From assembly GCF_031582965.1 (NCBI RefSeq), contig NZ_CP134049.1, forward strand, positions 2,108,001 to 2,172,000: a stretch of DNA of 64,000 bases. The letters are read 5' to 3'. This DNA comes from Bacillus sp. NEB1478. Lineage in GTDB: Bacteria; Bacillota; Bacilli; Bacillales; Fictibacillaceae. The notes beneath the pieces are model-generated. The model searched no databases and was not told where the DNA came from. It was given only the letters and a program-made list of their open reading frames with translations. Made by a program: the position numbers and the translations under genes. Positions within the stretch are counted from its first letter, which is position 1. The number at the start of each line of letters is the position of its first letter. This document shows positions 26,791 to 35,094 of the stretch, in pieces.

Positions 26791-26819
26791 TCATATTATG
26801 AACGCCCCGCCTATATGGT
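26791..26819 (-). promoter_or_regulatory. Candidate sigma-K promoter of the dpaA operon
   Basis: The minus strand reads AC (26818-26819), 17 bp, then CATAATATG, close to the sigma-K pattern AC-N16/17-CATANNNTA. Sigma-K control of spoVF is established in B. subtilis; here it is inferred from the match and position. Confidence 0.45.
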
Positions 26820-26959
26820 TACTTAAAACCAGATAAATACAACGGCAATACAATTAACTTTTGATTCATTATTTTAAAGTCATTTATCAATCATCTTCAT
26901 TATATTCATGTGACATATTCATGTTTGGGGCAACGGATAGCTTTATCGCCTATTTTTTT

Positions 26960-26989
26960 AAAAGGCTGTAATCGCAATCTTCGTTGTTA
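26960..26989. repeat. Repeat element fragment D (left end only)
   Basis: AAAAGGCTGTAATCGCAATC followed by TTCGTTGTT matches the left terminus of full copy B (AAAAGGCTGTTTTCGCAAAC). Nothing of the core remains. Confidence 0.6.
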
Positions 26990-27025
26990 TAAGAAGTTAG
27001 TTTTTTATAAATTCTTAAACAAAAA

Positions 27026-27049
27026 AAATCCGGGAAATTTCCCGGATTT
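27026..27049 (-). terminator. Terminator after mlpA
   Basis: AAATCCGGGAAATTTCCCGGATTT is a near-perfect palindrome with eight T following on the minus strand. Confidence 0.9.
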
Positions 27050-27061
27050 CAATTTCGTATT

Positions 27062-28306
27062 TTATTGCAGCCCTTTTGGAAGCTCACCTTGCGGACTTAC
27101 TAGAGAAGCTGAGCAGCTTTCTGTAAATATAGACTGAATCAGCTCGTTCACTTGTTCTTTTGTAACTTTATCAATGGACTCAACCATATCATCCAAGCTT
27201 CGATGATAGCCTAATATCAGTTCATGTTTGCCATTACGGCTCATTCTGCTGTTTGTACTTTCTAGGCTGAGCATTAAATTTCCTTTAATTTGCTCTTTCG
27301 AATTCTTGAGTTCCTTATCAGTAATCCCGTTTTCATTAAGATCTTCTACAATATTTTTAATCGTATCATATAATTCATCAAGCTGTTGAGGAGCCGTTCC
27401 GCCGTAAATCGTAAAAATCCCATTATCAACAAAGGCAGAATGATAGGAAAAAACTGAATACGCAAGCCCTCGTTGTTCTCTGACTTCCTGGAACAATCGG
27501 CTCGACATGCTTGAACCGAAAATGTTATTTAAGATGATTAAGCTATAGCTTCTTTTATCTTTCAAAGATAATCCAGGATAACCTAGACATAAATGAGCTT
27601 GCTCCGTCTCTTTTTTACGTGTTAATTTAGATGGGTGAAATACGGGTGAATGAATTTCCGTTTTAGCAAATGGATTGCTGCTTTTATAGTCACCGAACCA
27701 TTCTTCAACTTTTTGAATAAAGCTTTCATCAATATTTCCTGCTATTGAAACTACAACTTCTTCAGGAACGTAATGAGTATTCATATAATCACGCAGTGTA
27801 TTCCCTGTGAAAGAGTTAAGTGTTTCCTCTGTACCTAATATTGGATATCCTAATTCATGATTTTGAAAACTTGCTCTGCTGAGCATATCGTGAACAATAT
27901 CATCTGGTGTGTCCTCATACATCTTTATTTCCTCTAGAACAACATTTTTTTCTTTTAATAACTCATTTTCTTCAAAAGTTGAGTTAAAAAACATATCTGC
28001 TAAAACTTCAAGAGCATAAGGTGCATGAGTGTCTAATACTTTCGCATAGTAACATGTATATTCTTTTGAAGTGAACGCATTTACTTGACCGCCAATGCTG
28101 TCAAACGATTCAGCGATCTCCCTGGCTGTTCTCGTTTTTGTACCTTTAAAAAACATGTGCTCTAAAAAGTGAGATATTCCGTTATTTTTAGTATTTTCAA
28201 ATCTAGAACCAGTTCCAATCCATACCCCGATTGCTACAGATCGGACCGTTGGAATATTTTCCAAAACGACTCTTACGCCGTTTGAACACGTATGCCTAAT
28301 TATCAA
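27062..28306 (-). CDS. mlpA: M16-family zinc protease MlpA (YmxG)
   Basis: This 414-residue peptidase has the zinc motif HFLEH at 46-50 and the third-ligand region EKNVVLEEIKMYEDTPDD near 120-137; the substrate-clamping C-terminal half has REQRGLAYSVFSYHS. B. subtilis MlpA is a mitochondrial-processing-peptidase-like protein; its substrate is not established. The start is TTG 28304-28306 with AGGAGG upstream. Gene order pnpA-ylxY-mlpA is the usual one. Confidence 0.92.
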   Translation of the reverse strand: MIIRHTCSNGVRVVLENIPTVRSVAIGVWIGTGSRFENTKNNGISHFLEHMFFKGTKTRTAREIAESFDSIGGQVNAFTSKEYTCYYAKVLDTHAPYALEVLADMFFNSTFEENELLKEKNVVLEEIKMYEDTPDDIVHDMLSRASFQNHELGYPILGTEETLNSFTGNTLRDYMNTHYVPEEVVVSIAGNIDESFIQKVEEWFGDYKSSNPFAKTEIHSPVFHPSKLTRKKETEQAHLCLGYPGLSLKDKRSYSLIILNNIFGSSMSSRLFQEVREQRGLAYSVFSYHSAFVDNGIFTIYGGTAPQQLDELYDTIKNIVEDLNENGITDKELKNSKEQIKGNLMLSLESTNSRMSRNGKHELILGYHRSLDDMVESIDKVTKEQVNELIQSIFTESCSASLVSPQGELPKGLQ

Positions 28307-28386
28307 ATTTGTTTCCTCCTAGCTGTCAGATGTACCATCGATTCATCATAGGAACAATATACCATTTCCTAATCTCCTGTACAACT

Positions 28387-29361
28387 TTACTTCACCGATT
28401 TAGGCAACAACCTTTTTTCATCCATCAAACTGGATACGGTGCCGATGCTTAAGCCTTTTTCCTTTATTCCTTTAATCATTTCTTCGAGTCCAGCGGCAGA
28501 GGATTTTGTAGGATGCATCAAGATCATGGCTCCAGGATGGACTTTATTCAATACTTTCTGACTCATTACCTTCGGATCAGGATTACGCCAATCCACAGTG
28601 TCAACCGACCATAGAATCGTTTTCATACCTAATTCATTTGCAATTTGTACTACATCATTACGGTAACTGCCACTTGGAGGGGCAAACCACTTTGGTGTTA
28701 GGTCAAGTGTAGCATTTATGACTTCATTTGTTTGCTTGAGTTCTTCGGTAATTCGCGCGTTCGTCATTTTTTTTAAATCCGGGTGTGAGTATGCATGATT
28801 ACCGATCTCATGCCCTTCTTCTCTTATCATTTTGGCAAGGGATGGATTTTTTTTAACCCATGAACCATCCAAAAAAAAGGTTGAATGTACATTATATTTT
28901 TTCATCGTCTGAAGCATTCCCGGTAAAAATTCATTACCCCATGCAACATTTACAAGAAGAGTAACCATCGGCTTTTCAGGATTTCCGCGATAAATGGGTG
29001 AAGCAGGTAAATTATCTAAATGAACAGCAGGTTCAATTTGTTTTACTACTAATTTCTTTTCATCGAATTCATTCTCTTTTTTCATTGCTTTAAAAGATTC
29101 ATCCATATCTACAACAAGTCCATTATATCCGGGAGTGGCTTTCCAAACTGGATCTATTTCTGCATTTTGCGGTGGTTTGTTCAAATCTTTTGCTCGCTGT
29201 TTTATTTGATTGTAAATCGAATTAGACTCCAATTGAGACACTGCAGTACCCTGTGCTTTAATACTTTCAATATACGTACTAGTAAAGGGATTATGAAGCG
29301 TTAATCCGATAGCAGTAAGCATTAAAACGATAATGGACCAATTCAGAATTGATTTTTTCAC
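28387..29361 (-). CDS. ylxY: Polysaccharide deacetylase-like exported protein YlxY
   Basis: A 324-residue protein. An N-terminal membrane anchor or signal (about 8-24) is followed by a NodB-type domain at about 130-315. The HxxxH zinc-type motif is present (His189, His193 in GNHAYSHPDL), but the motif that normally supplies catalytic Asp residues (TFDDG) reads NVAWGNE at 138-144. It is related to the sporulation deacetylases PdaB/YlxY; catalytic activity is doubtful. GTG start at 29361 with GGGAGGGG upstream. Confidence 0.9.
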   Translation of the reverse strand: MKKSILNWSIIVLMLTAIGLTLHNPFTSTYIESIKAQGTAVSQLESNSIYNQIKQRAKDLNKPPQNAEIDPVWKATPGYNGLVVDMDESFKAMKKENEFDEKKLVVKQIEPAVHLDNLPASPIYRGNPEKPMVTLLVNVAWGNEFLPGMLQTMKKYNVHSTFFLDGSWVKKNPSLAKMIREEGHEIGNHAYSHPDLKKMTNARITEELKQTNEVINATLDLTPKWFAPPSGSYRNDVVQIANELGMKTILWSVDTVDWRNPDPKVMSQKVLNKVHPGAMILMHPTKSSAAGLEEMIKGIKEKGLSIGTVSSLMDEKRLLPKSVK

Positions 29362-29531
29362 GATCTTCCCCTCCCTGTATCAACGTATGTATGACTGGGA
29401 CAGGTTAGAACGTTTGAAAAGACATGCTGCTTCAAATAAATGAAATTTATCAATCGGTAAATAGAATTTGTGATAGAGTCATGTAAAATTTTTGTCGGTT
29501 TTTGTAAGTCCGCGGGTATATGAGAAAAACT

Positions 29532-29615
29532 CGTTGGATTATGGTCGGAATTCGTTGGATTATTGCTAAAAACCGTTGGATTATAGTTGAAACTCGTTGG
29601 ATTATCGAATACTTG
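29532..29615. repeat. Tandem array, four units of 21 bp
   Basis: CGTTGGATTAT begins at 29532, 29553, 29574 and 29595, exactly 21 bp apart. The remaining 10 bp of each unit vary. A 63-codon plus-strand frame across it would read RWI every seven residues, but has no ribosome site; I treat it as non-coding. Confidence 0.85.
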
Positions 29616-29641
29616 CTTGGTCAGTGCACTCTCAAAATAAC

Positions 29642-29685
29642 GAAAAAAAGACCCAAAAGGAGCAAATATGGCACCTTTTGGGGTC
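29642..29685 (-). terminator. Terminator after pnpA
   Basis: A strong stem GACCC(C)AAAAGG/CCTTTTGGGTC, with a 13-nt loop, is followed by seven T on the minus strand. Confidence 0.9.
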
Positions 29686-29707
29686 GATTCCGTTTCAATC
29701 TATTTCA

Positions 29708-31822
29708 TTAAGCTTTTTGCTGTTCTTCATTTTTTGCTTTTTCTTCTTTTAAAACAACTTTGCGTGATAAGTTTACACGGCCTTGGTTGTCGATCTCCAT
29801 GACTTTTACAAGGATTTCATCACCAAGTTTCAATACATCTTCCACTTTGCCTACGCGTTCTTCAGCAAGTTCAGAAATGTGTACTAAACCATCTTTTCCG
29901 CTGAACAATTCAACAAAAGCACCGAATTTTTCAATACGTTTAACTTTGCCCATGTAGTATTCTCCCACTTGGACTTCTCTAACGATATCTTCAATGATTT
30001 TCTTAGCCTTTTTGTTCATTGGCTCATCTGTGGAAGCAATAAAGATTGTTCCGTCTTGTTCGATATCAATTTTAACGCCGGTTTCTTCAATGATTTTATT
30101 GATGATTTTCCCACTTGGCCCGATAACATCACGGATCTTATCAGGATTAATCTTCATTGTTAAAATCTTAGGCGCATATTTTGAAAGCTCTTGACGTGAT
30201 TCTGAAAGCGTAGAAAGCATCGACTTCAAAATGATCATACGGCCTTCTTTTGCTTGCGTCAGTGCTTCTTGCAGGATTTCACGGTTGATACCAGAAATTT
30301 TAATGTCCATTTGAAGTGCAGTTATACCGTTTGGTGTACCAGCTACTTTAAAGTCCATGTCTCCAAGATGGTCTTCCATACCTTGAATATCAGTTAATAC
30401 TGTTACGTCTTCACCATCAGAGATAAGACCCATCGCAATACCTGCAACTGGTGCCTTAATTGGAACACCTGCATCCATTAATGCTAGAGTACTTGCACAA
30501 ATACTAGCTTGTGATGTTGAACCATTAGATTCAAGAACTTCAGATACGAGACGAATCGTGTAAGGGAATTCTTCTTCGTTTGGAATTACTTGTTCTAACG
30601 CACGTTCACCTAATGCACCGTGACCAATTTCACGTCTTCCTGGTCCGCGCATAAATCCAGTTTCACCTACGCTGAATGGAGGGAAGTTATATTGGTGCAT
30701 GAAACGCTTTGACTCTTCTACTCCAAGACCATCAAGCACTTGAACATCACCAAGTGCACCTAGCGTACAGATGCTTAACGCTTGAGTTTGTCCACGAGTG
30801 AATAAACCAGAACCGTGTGTTCTTGCCAAAATACCGACTGTAGAAGAAAGTTTACGAATTTCGTCTGTCTTTCTTCCATCTGGACGAATTTTCTCTTTCA
30901 GGATTAAGCGTCTAACTTCTTCCTTGATTAGTTTATGTAAAATCTCTTTTGCTTCATTAGCTTTTTCTTCATCTTCTTCATAGCGAGATTTTAAATTTGC
31001 ACCAACAGCATCAAGTGCTTCTTGACGTGCATGTTTCTCAATTACTTTAACTGCTTCTTTTACATCGCCGCCTACAAAATCACGTACTTCCTGCTCGAGA
31101 TCTTTATCAAGTTCATGCAGTACAATTTCCATTTTTTCTTTACCGATTTCTGCAACAATCTCTTCTTGGAACGCAATTAATTTCTTGATTTCCTCATGAC
31201 CGAACATGATTGCTTCAAGCATTACTTCCTCAGAAACTTCTTCTGCACCAGCTTCTACCATGTTTATTGCATGTTTTGTACCAGCAACAATCAAATGGAT
31301 ATCGCTGTTTTCATTTTGATCAACAGTTGGGTTAATAACGAATTCACCGTTAATACGGCCTACTGTTACACCTGCAATCGGTCCTTCAAATGGAATATCC
31401 GAAATTGACAAAGATAGAGATGACCCGATCATTGCAGCCATTTCTGAAGAACAGTTTTGATCCACACTCATTACAGTGCTCACAACTTGTACTTCGTTAC
31501 GGAACCCATCAGCAAATAATGGACGAATCGGTCTGTCGATCAATCGGCTTGCTAAGACTGCCTTTTCACTCGGACGGCCTTCACGTTTAATAAATCCTCC
31601 AGGGATTTTACCAACCGCATATAATCTTTCTTCATAGTTAACCGTTAACGGAAAGAAGCTTAGATTCTTAGGCTGCTTTGAAGCTACAGCTGTTGATAAT
31701 ACTGCAGTATCTCCATATCTAACCATAACTGCACCATTTGCTTGCTTTGCCAGTTCTCCAATTTCGAACGTAAGCGTTCTTCCCGCCCAGTCCATAGTAA
31801 AAGTTCGTTTTTGTTGATCCAT
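29708..31822 (-). CDS. pnpA: Polynucleotide phosphorylase
   Basis: A protein of about 704 residues. Two RNase PH domains are separated by a helical domain, then KH (about 555-615, [20 protein letters not shown]) and S1 (about 620-690, [20 protein letters not shown]) RNA-binding domains. The conserved signature [20 protein letters not shown] is present. It degrades RNA 3' to 5' by phosphorolysis. ATG 31822 gives (M)[11 protein letters not shown] with AGAGGAG upstream; an in-frame TTG at 31846 overlaps that site. It is transcribed apart from rpsO, which ends in its own terminator. Confidence 0.97.
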   Translation of the reverse strand: MDQQKRTFTMDWAGRTLTFEIGELAKQANGAVMVRYGDTAVLSTAVASKQPKNLSFFPLTVNYEERLYAVGKIPGGFIKREGRPSEKAVLASRLIDRPIRPLFADGFRNEVQVVSTVMSVDQNCSSEMAAMIGSSLSLSISDIPFEGPIAGVTVGRINGEFVINPTVDQNENSDIHLIVAGTKHAINMVEAGAEEVSEEVMLEAIMFGHEEIKKLIAFQEEIVAEIGKEKMEIVLHELDKDLEQEVRDFVGGDVKEAVKVIEKHARQEALDAVGANLKSRYEEDEEKANEAKEILHKLIKEEVRRLILKEKIRPDGRKTDEIRKLSSTVGILARTHGSGLFTRGQTQALSICTLGALGDVQVLDGLGVEESKRFMHQYNFPPFSVGETGFMRGPGRREIGHGALGERALEQVIPNEEEFPYTIRLVSEVLESNGSTSQASICASTLALMDAGVPIKAPVAGIAMGLISDGEDVTVLTDIQGMEDHLGDMDFKVAGTPNGITALQMDIKISGINREILQEALTQAKEGRMIILKSMLSTLSESRQELSKYAPKILTMKINPDKIRDVIGPSGKIINKIIEETGVKIDIEQDGTIFIASTDEPMNKKAKKIIEDIVREVQVGEYYMGKVKRIEKFGAFVELFSGKDGLVHISELAEERVGKVEDVLKLGDEILVKVMEIDNQGRVNLSRKVVLKEEKAKNEEQQKA

Positions 31823-31875
31823 TTTACTTGGTACTCCTCTCAACACTTAGAAAAATCCTGTTTTATTATGGTTCT

Positions 31876-31881
31876 ATTATA
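31876..31881 (-). promoter_or_regulatory. Likely -10 box of pnpA
   Basis: TATAAT on the minus strand about 55 bp before the start; the -35 (TTTTAG at 17 bp) is poor. Confidence 0.45.
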
Positions 31882-31971
31882 TCCTAACGTAGTCCTTCCT
31901 AAAAAGAAAAACTACAAAGAATTTACTAACTTATGCTAATTTTGTTTTTTTTCGCTAAGAAACAATCCAAT

Positions 31972-31999
31972 AAAAAAAGCGGGATTAACTCCCGCTTTT
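31972..31999 (-). terminator. Terminator after rpsO
   Basis: GCGGGA/TCCCGC with a 5-nt loop and a TTTTTTT run on the minus strand, 7 bp past the rpsO stop. Confidence 0.88.
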
Positions 32000-32005
32000 G
32001 TTGGA

Positions 32006-32275
32006 TTAACGACGTAATCCTAGTCTTCCGATCAATTCGCGGTAACGCGTGATGTCTTTGTTACGTAGGTACGTTAACAAGTTACGACGCTTACCAACCA
32101 TTTTCAATAGACCACGACGTGAGTGATGATCTTTTTTGTGTGTACGTAAGTGACCATTCAACTCATTAATTTGTTCAGTAAGGATAGCGATTTGAACTTC
32201 TGGAGATCCAGTGTCCGTATCATGTACCTTATAATCACTAATAAGCTCATTTTTGCGCTCTTGAGAGATTGCCAT
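32006..32275 (-). CDS. rpsO: 30S ribosomal protein S15
   Basis: This 89-residue S15 starts [28 protein letters not shown] and ends GRLGLRR. It binds the central domain of 16S rRNA early in 30S assembly. ATG 32275 has AAGGAGGTG upstream; an in-frame extension to 32341 would run into the leader and is rejected. A strong promoter and a structured leader precede it, consistent with autoregulation by S15. Confidence 0.98.
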   Translation of the reverse strand: MAISQERKNELISDYKVHDTDTGSPEVQIAILTEQINELNGHLRTHKKDHHSRRGLLKMVGKRRNLLTYLRNKDITRYRELIGRLGLRR

Positions 32276-32372
32276 CCTTTTCACCTCCTTAATTTTAGAA
32301 ACACCTATTACCGAGCAAACGTCGGTGACTCGATTTGCCAAGCAACGGTTATCTGCACATTAAAAATGTACA
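32276..32372 (-). promoter_or_regulatory. rpsO 5' leader, possible S15-binding regulatory structure
   Basis: The minus-strand leader can form TGTACATT/AATGTGCA, and downstream two mutually exclusive stems: GCAAATCG with CGACGTTTGC, or CCGA with TCGG. Alternative folds next to the ribosome site suggest autogenous control, which is known for rpsO in several bacteria. Not proven here. Confidence 0.4.
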
Positions 32373-32378
32373 AGTATT

Positions 32379-32407
32379 AGCATAGACCTTTTTAACGTCT
32401 ATTGCAA
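32379..32407 (-). promoter_or_regulatory. rpsO sigma-A promoter
   Basis: TTGCAA (32402-32407), 17 bp, TATGCT (32379-32384) on the minus strand, just after ribF. Confidence 0.65.
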
Positions 32408-32413
32408 GTTTTT

Positions 32414-33355
32414 TTAATCAATTGATTGGATAATTTCTAAGGTTTTACGTTTATCATCATCAAGCTGGTTTATCAAAGCATCAATTGAACTAAATTTCAC
32501 TTCATCCCTTATTCTTTTTAACCAGTTAATCCTTACCGTCTTACCGTAGATTTCGCTATTAAAATCAAAAATGTGGACCTCTAAAGAAGGTTTAAGCTGA
32601 TTATCTTTAAAAGTTGGCTTAAATCCTACATTAGCCATAGCATAATATTTCTTTTGATCGACATATGCTTCTACTGCATACACTCCTACTTTTGGAAGTG
32701 TATAATCATCTGTTTGCAGATTTGCAGTAGGAAAGCCAATTGTTCTCCCTCTTTTATCACCGTGTATGACTGTGCCGTTTAATGAATATTTTCTGCCTAA
32801 AAAAGAAACAATTCTTTCAACTGATCCTTCTTTTAAGCATTGGCGAATAAGTGTTGAACTAATTTTTTGTCCTTCTTTTTCAATTTTTTCAATAATTGTC
32901 TGACCGAATCTTCCATTCGCTTCTTGCATTAACGTCTGTACGTTCCCTTTTCCATACTTTCCATATGAAAAATCAAAGCCTGTTACAACATGCTGAACGT
33001 TCAACCCTGCAATGTATTGATCTACAAATTGTTGTGTAGAAAGTGAGGCGAAGTTAAGATCAAATTTCACAATAAAGAATTTCTTTACTCCTAGTCTTTC
33101 TAATAACATTTTCTTTTCTTCAAGAGGTGTAATGTATGTCCAGCTTTCATCCGCTTTTCCTAATACAACTGATGGATGAGGGTGAAAACTCATAACTGCC
33201 GGATATGCATTGCAACTTTCTGCAAGCTCGACAGCTGTTTCAATTACACGCTGATGACCCTTATGAATACCATCAAAGTAACCAAGTGCCAAAATTAACG
33301 GCGGCATTGTTTCTTGATGATATTGATGTGGGTGATTAATGACGATCGTTTCCAA
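32414..33355 (-). CDS. ribF: Bifunctional riboflavin kinase/FAD synthetase
   Basis: This 313-residue protein has an N-terminal FMN adenylyltransferase domain (ALGYFDGIHKGHQRVI near 24-39) and a C-terminal flavokinase domain (about 185-310, GDKRGRTIGFPTANL). It converts riboflavin to FMN and FAD in the cytosol. In B. subtilis the gene is also called ribC. The start is TTG 33353-33355 with TAGGTGAG upstream. It is the last gene of the rimP-nusA-infB operon. Confidence 0.96.
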   Translation of the reverse strand: METIVINHPHQYHQETMPPLILALGYFDGIHKGHQRVIETAVELAESCNAYPAVMSFHPHPSVVLGKADESWTYITPLEEKKMLLERLGVKKFFIVKFDLNFASLSTQQFVDQYIAGLNVQHVVTGFDFSYGKYGKGNVQTLMQEANGRFGQTIIEKIEKEGQKISSTLIRQCLKEGSVERIVSFLGRKYSLNGTVIHGDKRGRTIGFPTANLQTDDYTLPKVGVYAVEAYVDQKKYYAMANVGFKPTFKDNQLKPSLEVHIFDFNSEIYGKTVRINWLKRIRDEVKFSSIDALINQLDDDKRKTLEIIQSID

Positions 33356-33379
33356 AAACTCACCTACTAACCTGTTACA

Positions 33380-34291
33380 TTATTCAATGGCTAACACTTT
33401 TTCTGGCTTGATCAAACCAGGTTTTGAAGGGTGAAACTGATATATGGCTAGACATTTCCCTTCTTCATTATAAACACCAAACGGGCTTTGTTCCAATTCT
33501 TTTGGTTTTTCTAAAACTGAACCATTTCTAACTTGAGCTTCAATCTCTTCATTAACTTGCCATTTTGGAAAATGGGAGATTCCCCTCTCAAGCGGGACTA
33601 AATAATCATCTAATGGAACTTCTGTGTTTTCGAGCTGCTCGAAGGTAACACATTCATTAAGATTGAAAGGACCAGAGGCTGTTCGTACCAATGACGACAT
33701 ATGTGCAGGGTAGCCAAGTTTTTCCCCTATCATAACTGCAAGCGTACGGACATAGGTTCCTTTTGAACATTTCACTCGGAAAGAAAACACGGGTCTTTCT
33801 TTGCGTAATTCTTCTTCTTGACTTAGCAGCTCAAGGTCATAAATAGTTACTTTCCGGCTTGGGCGTTCGACATTGATCCCTTGTCGCGCATATTCGTAAA
33901 GTTTCTTCCCATTTACTTTCACTGCAGAATACATTGGAGGTACTTGGTCGATCTCACCGGTTAGAGAAAGGAGGATTTCTTTAACTTTTTGAAAGCTGAT
34001 ATTTGATTTTACTTCTTTTTCTTCTACTTTCTCTCCGTGCGCATCCTCAGTTTCTGTTGAAAAACCAAGAGTCACTTCACCGACGTATTCTTTTCCATAA
34101 TCGGACATATATTCTGCAATTTTTGTTGCTCGGCCAATGCAAATAGGCAGAACACCTGTTACTTCTGGATCCAGAGTTCCAGTATGTCCTACTTTTTTGG
34201 TAGAAAATATTCTCCTGATTTTAGCAACACAATCATGTGATGTCATTCCTGCAGGCTTTTTTAACGCTAAGATCCCTTGCCTAGCTGTCAT
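33380..34291 (-). CDS. truB: tRNA pseudouridine(55) synthase
   Basis: A protein of about 303 residues of the TruB family. The catalytic Asp lies in GHTGTLDPEVTGVLP, and ALKKPAGMTSHDCV is the family N-terminus. It converts U55 of the tRNA T-loop to pseudouridine. ATG 34291 has AAGGAG upstream; the 23-codon extension to 34360 is not supported. It sits between rbfA and ribF, the usual order. Confidence 0.96.
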   Translation of the reverse strand: MTARQGILALKKPAGMTSHDCVAKIRRIFSTKKVGHTGTLDPEVTGVLPICIGRATKIAEYMSDYGKEYVGEVTLGFSTETEDAHGEKVEEKEVKSNISFQKVKEILLSLTGEIDQVPPMYSAVKVNGKKLYEYARQGINVERPSRKVTIYDLELLSQEEELRKERPVFSFRVKCSKGTYVRTLAVMIGEKLGYPAHMSSLVRTASGPFNLNECVTFEQLENTEVPLDDYLVPLERGISHFPKWQVNEEIEAQVRNGSVLEKPKELEQSPFGVYNEEGKCLAIYQFHPSKPGLIKPEKVLAIE

Positions 34292-34388
34292 AGGTATTTC
34301 TCCTTTTACTTTACATTCATCTTTGCTGCTTTGGTCGTAACAAGCAAAAAGGATAGACAATTAATGTAATTGCCTATCCATATAAGAT

Positions 34389-34781
34389 TTATGATTTCGG
34401 ATAATCTTCGTTTTCGTCGCTGTCATTATCCTCATTATCTTTTTGTTTAATATCAGATAATAAACTTTCGATTTTGCTTCCGTAGCTTAATGATTCGTCA
34501 AATTTAAAGAAGATGTCTGGTGTTTTACGCATACGGATACGTTTACCGATCTCAGTTCGAATGAAACCAGTGGCTTTAGCAAGACTTCGCAATGTCTGCT
34601 CTTTTTGGTCACTATCACCAAATACTGATACATAAACAGTTGCTTGCTGCAGATCACCAGTAACATCAACTGCCGTAACTGTCACAAAACCAACGCGGGG
34701 GTCTTTGATTTTCCGGCCTATAATATCACTAAGCTCTTTTTTCATCTGTTCCCCGATACGATTGGAACGGATTTTGCTCAT
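34389..34781 (-). CDS. rbfA: Ribosome-binding factor A
   Basis: This 130-residue KH-fold protein ([25 protein letters not shown]) binds immature 30S subunits and helps 16S 5'-end maturation. The C-terminal 20 residues are Asp/Glu/Asn-rich and make it somewhat longer than the B. subtilis protein. It lies between ylxP and truB. Confidence 0.95.
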   Translation of the reverse strand: MSKIRSNRIGEQMKKELSDIIGRKIKDPRVGFVTVTAVDVTGDLQQATVYVSVFGDSDQKEQTLRSLAKATGFIRTEIGKRIRMRKTPDIFFKFDESLSYGSKIESLLSDIKQKDNEDNDSDENEDYPKS

Positions 34782-34815
34782 ATTTAATACACCCCGTTTC
34801 TTTCAGAGAGGCAAT

Positions 34816-35094
34816 TTACAGCCATTCTACATGGGAACTTGTTACTTCTAGCTCTGTAATAGATGTAATGATTGCAAGTGCCTTTTGCAATTCTTTTTCT
34901 GCTATTATTTTGTCCGAAGAAACGGTTACCATACTAATTTCGGATCGTTGCCATAAATCCTGAAAGTCCGTTTCAGAAACAGCTAAATTTAGGCGCTGCC
35001 GAAGTCTGTTAACCGCTTTTTGAACAACTGAACGCTTATCTTTTAACGACTGTGCATCATAAATAAATACCTCAACCGTTAATAGCCCGATCAT
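34816..35094 (-). CDS. ylxP: DUF503 protein YlxP
   Basis: A 92-residue DUF503 protein starting [25 protein letters not shown]. The SLKDKR motif is typical of the family, which is small, alpha/beta and of unclear function in translation operons. Its ATG overlaps the end of infB by 4 nt, so it is coupled to IF2 translation. Confidence 0.9.
   Translation of the reverse strand: MIGLLTVEVFIYDAQSLKDKRSVVQKAVNRLRQRLNLAVSETDFQDLWQRSEISMVTVSSDKIIAEKELQKALAIITSITELEVTSSHVEWL

Larger units (their letters stand above)
26735..27061. other. Intergenic region between mlpA and dpaA
   Basis: Contains the candidate dpaA sigma-K promoter (26791-26819), repeat fragment D (26960-26989) and the mlpA terminator (27026-27049). 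The small gene ymxH that lies here in B. subtilis is absent. Confidence 0.7.
29362..29707. other. Intergenic region between pnpA and ylxY
   Basis: Holds the pnpA terminator, a 21-bp tandem array (29532-29615) and the ylxY upstream region. No confident ylxY promoter was identified. Confidence 0.7.

Noticed and set aside
29520..29711. 63-codon plus-strand frame with RWI heptads
   Set aside because: It arises from a 21-bp tandem repeat (multiple of three), has no ribosome site, and runs through the pnpA terminator.
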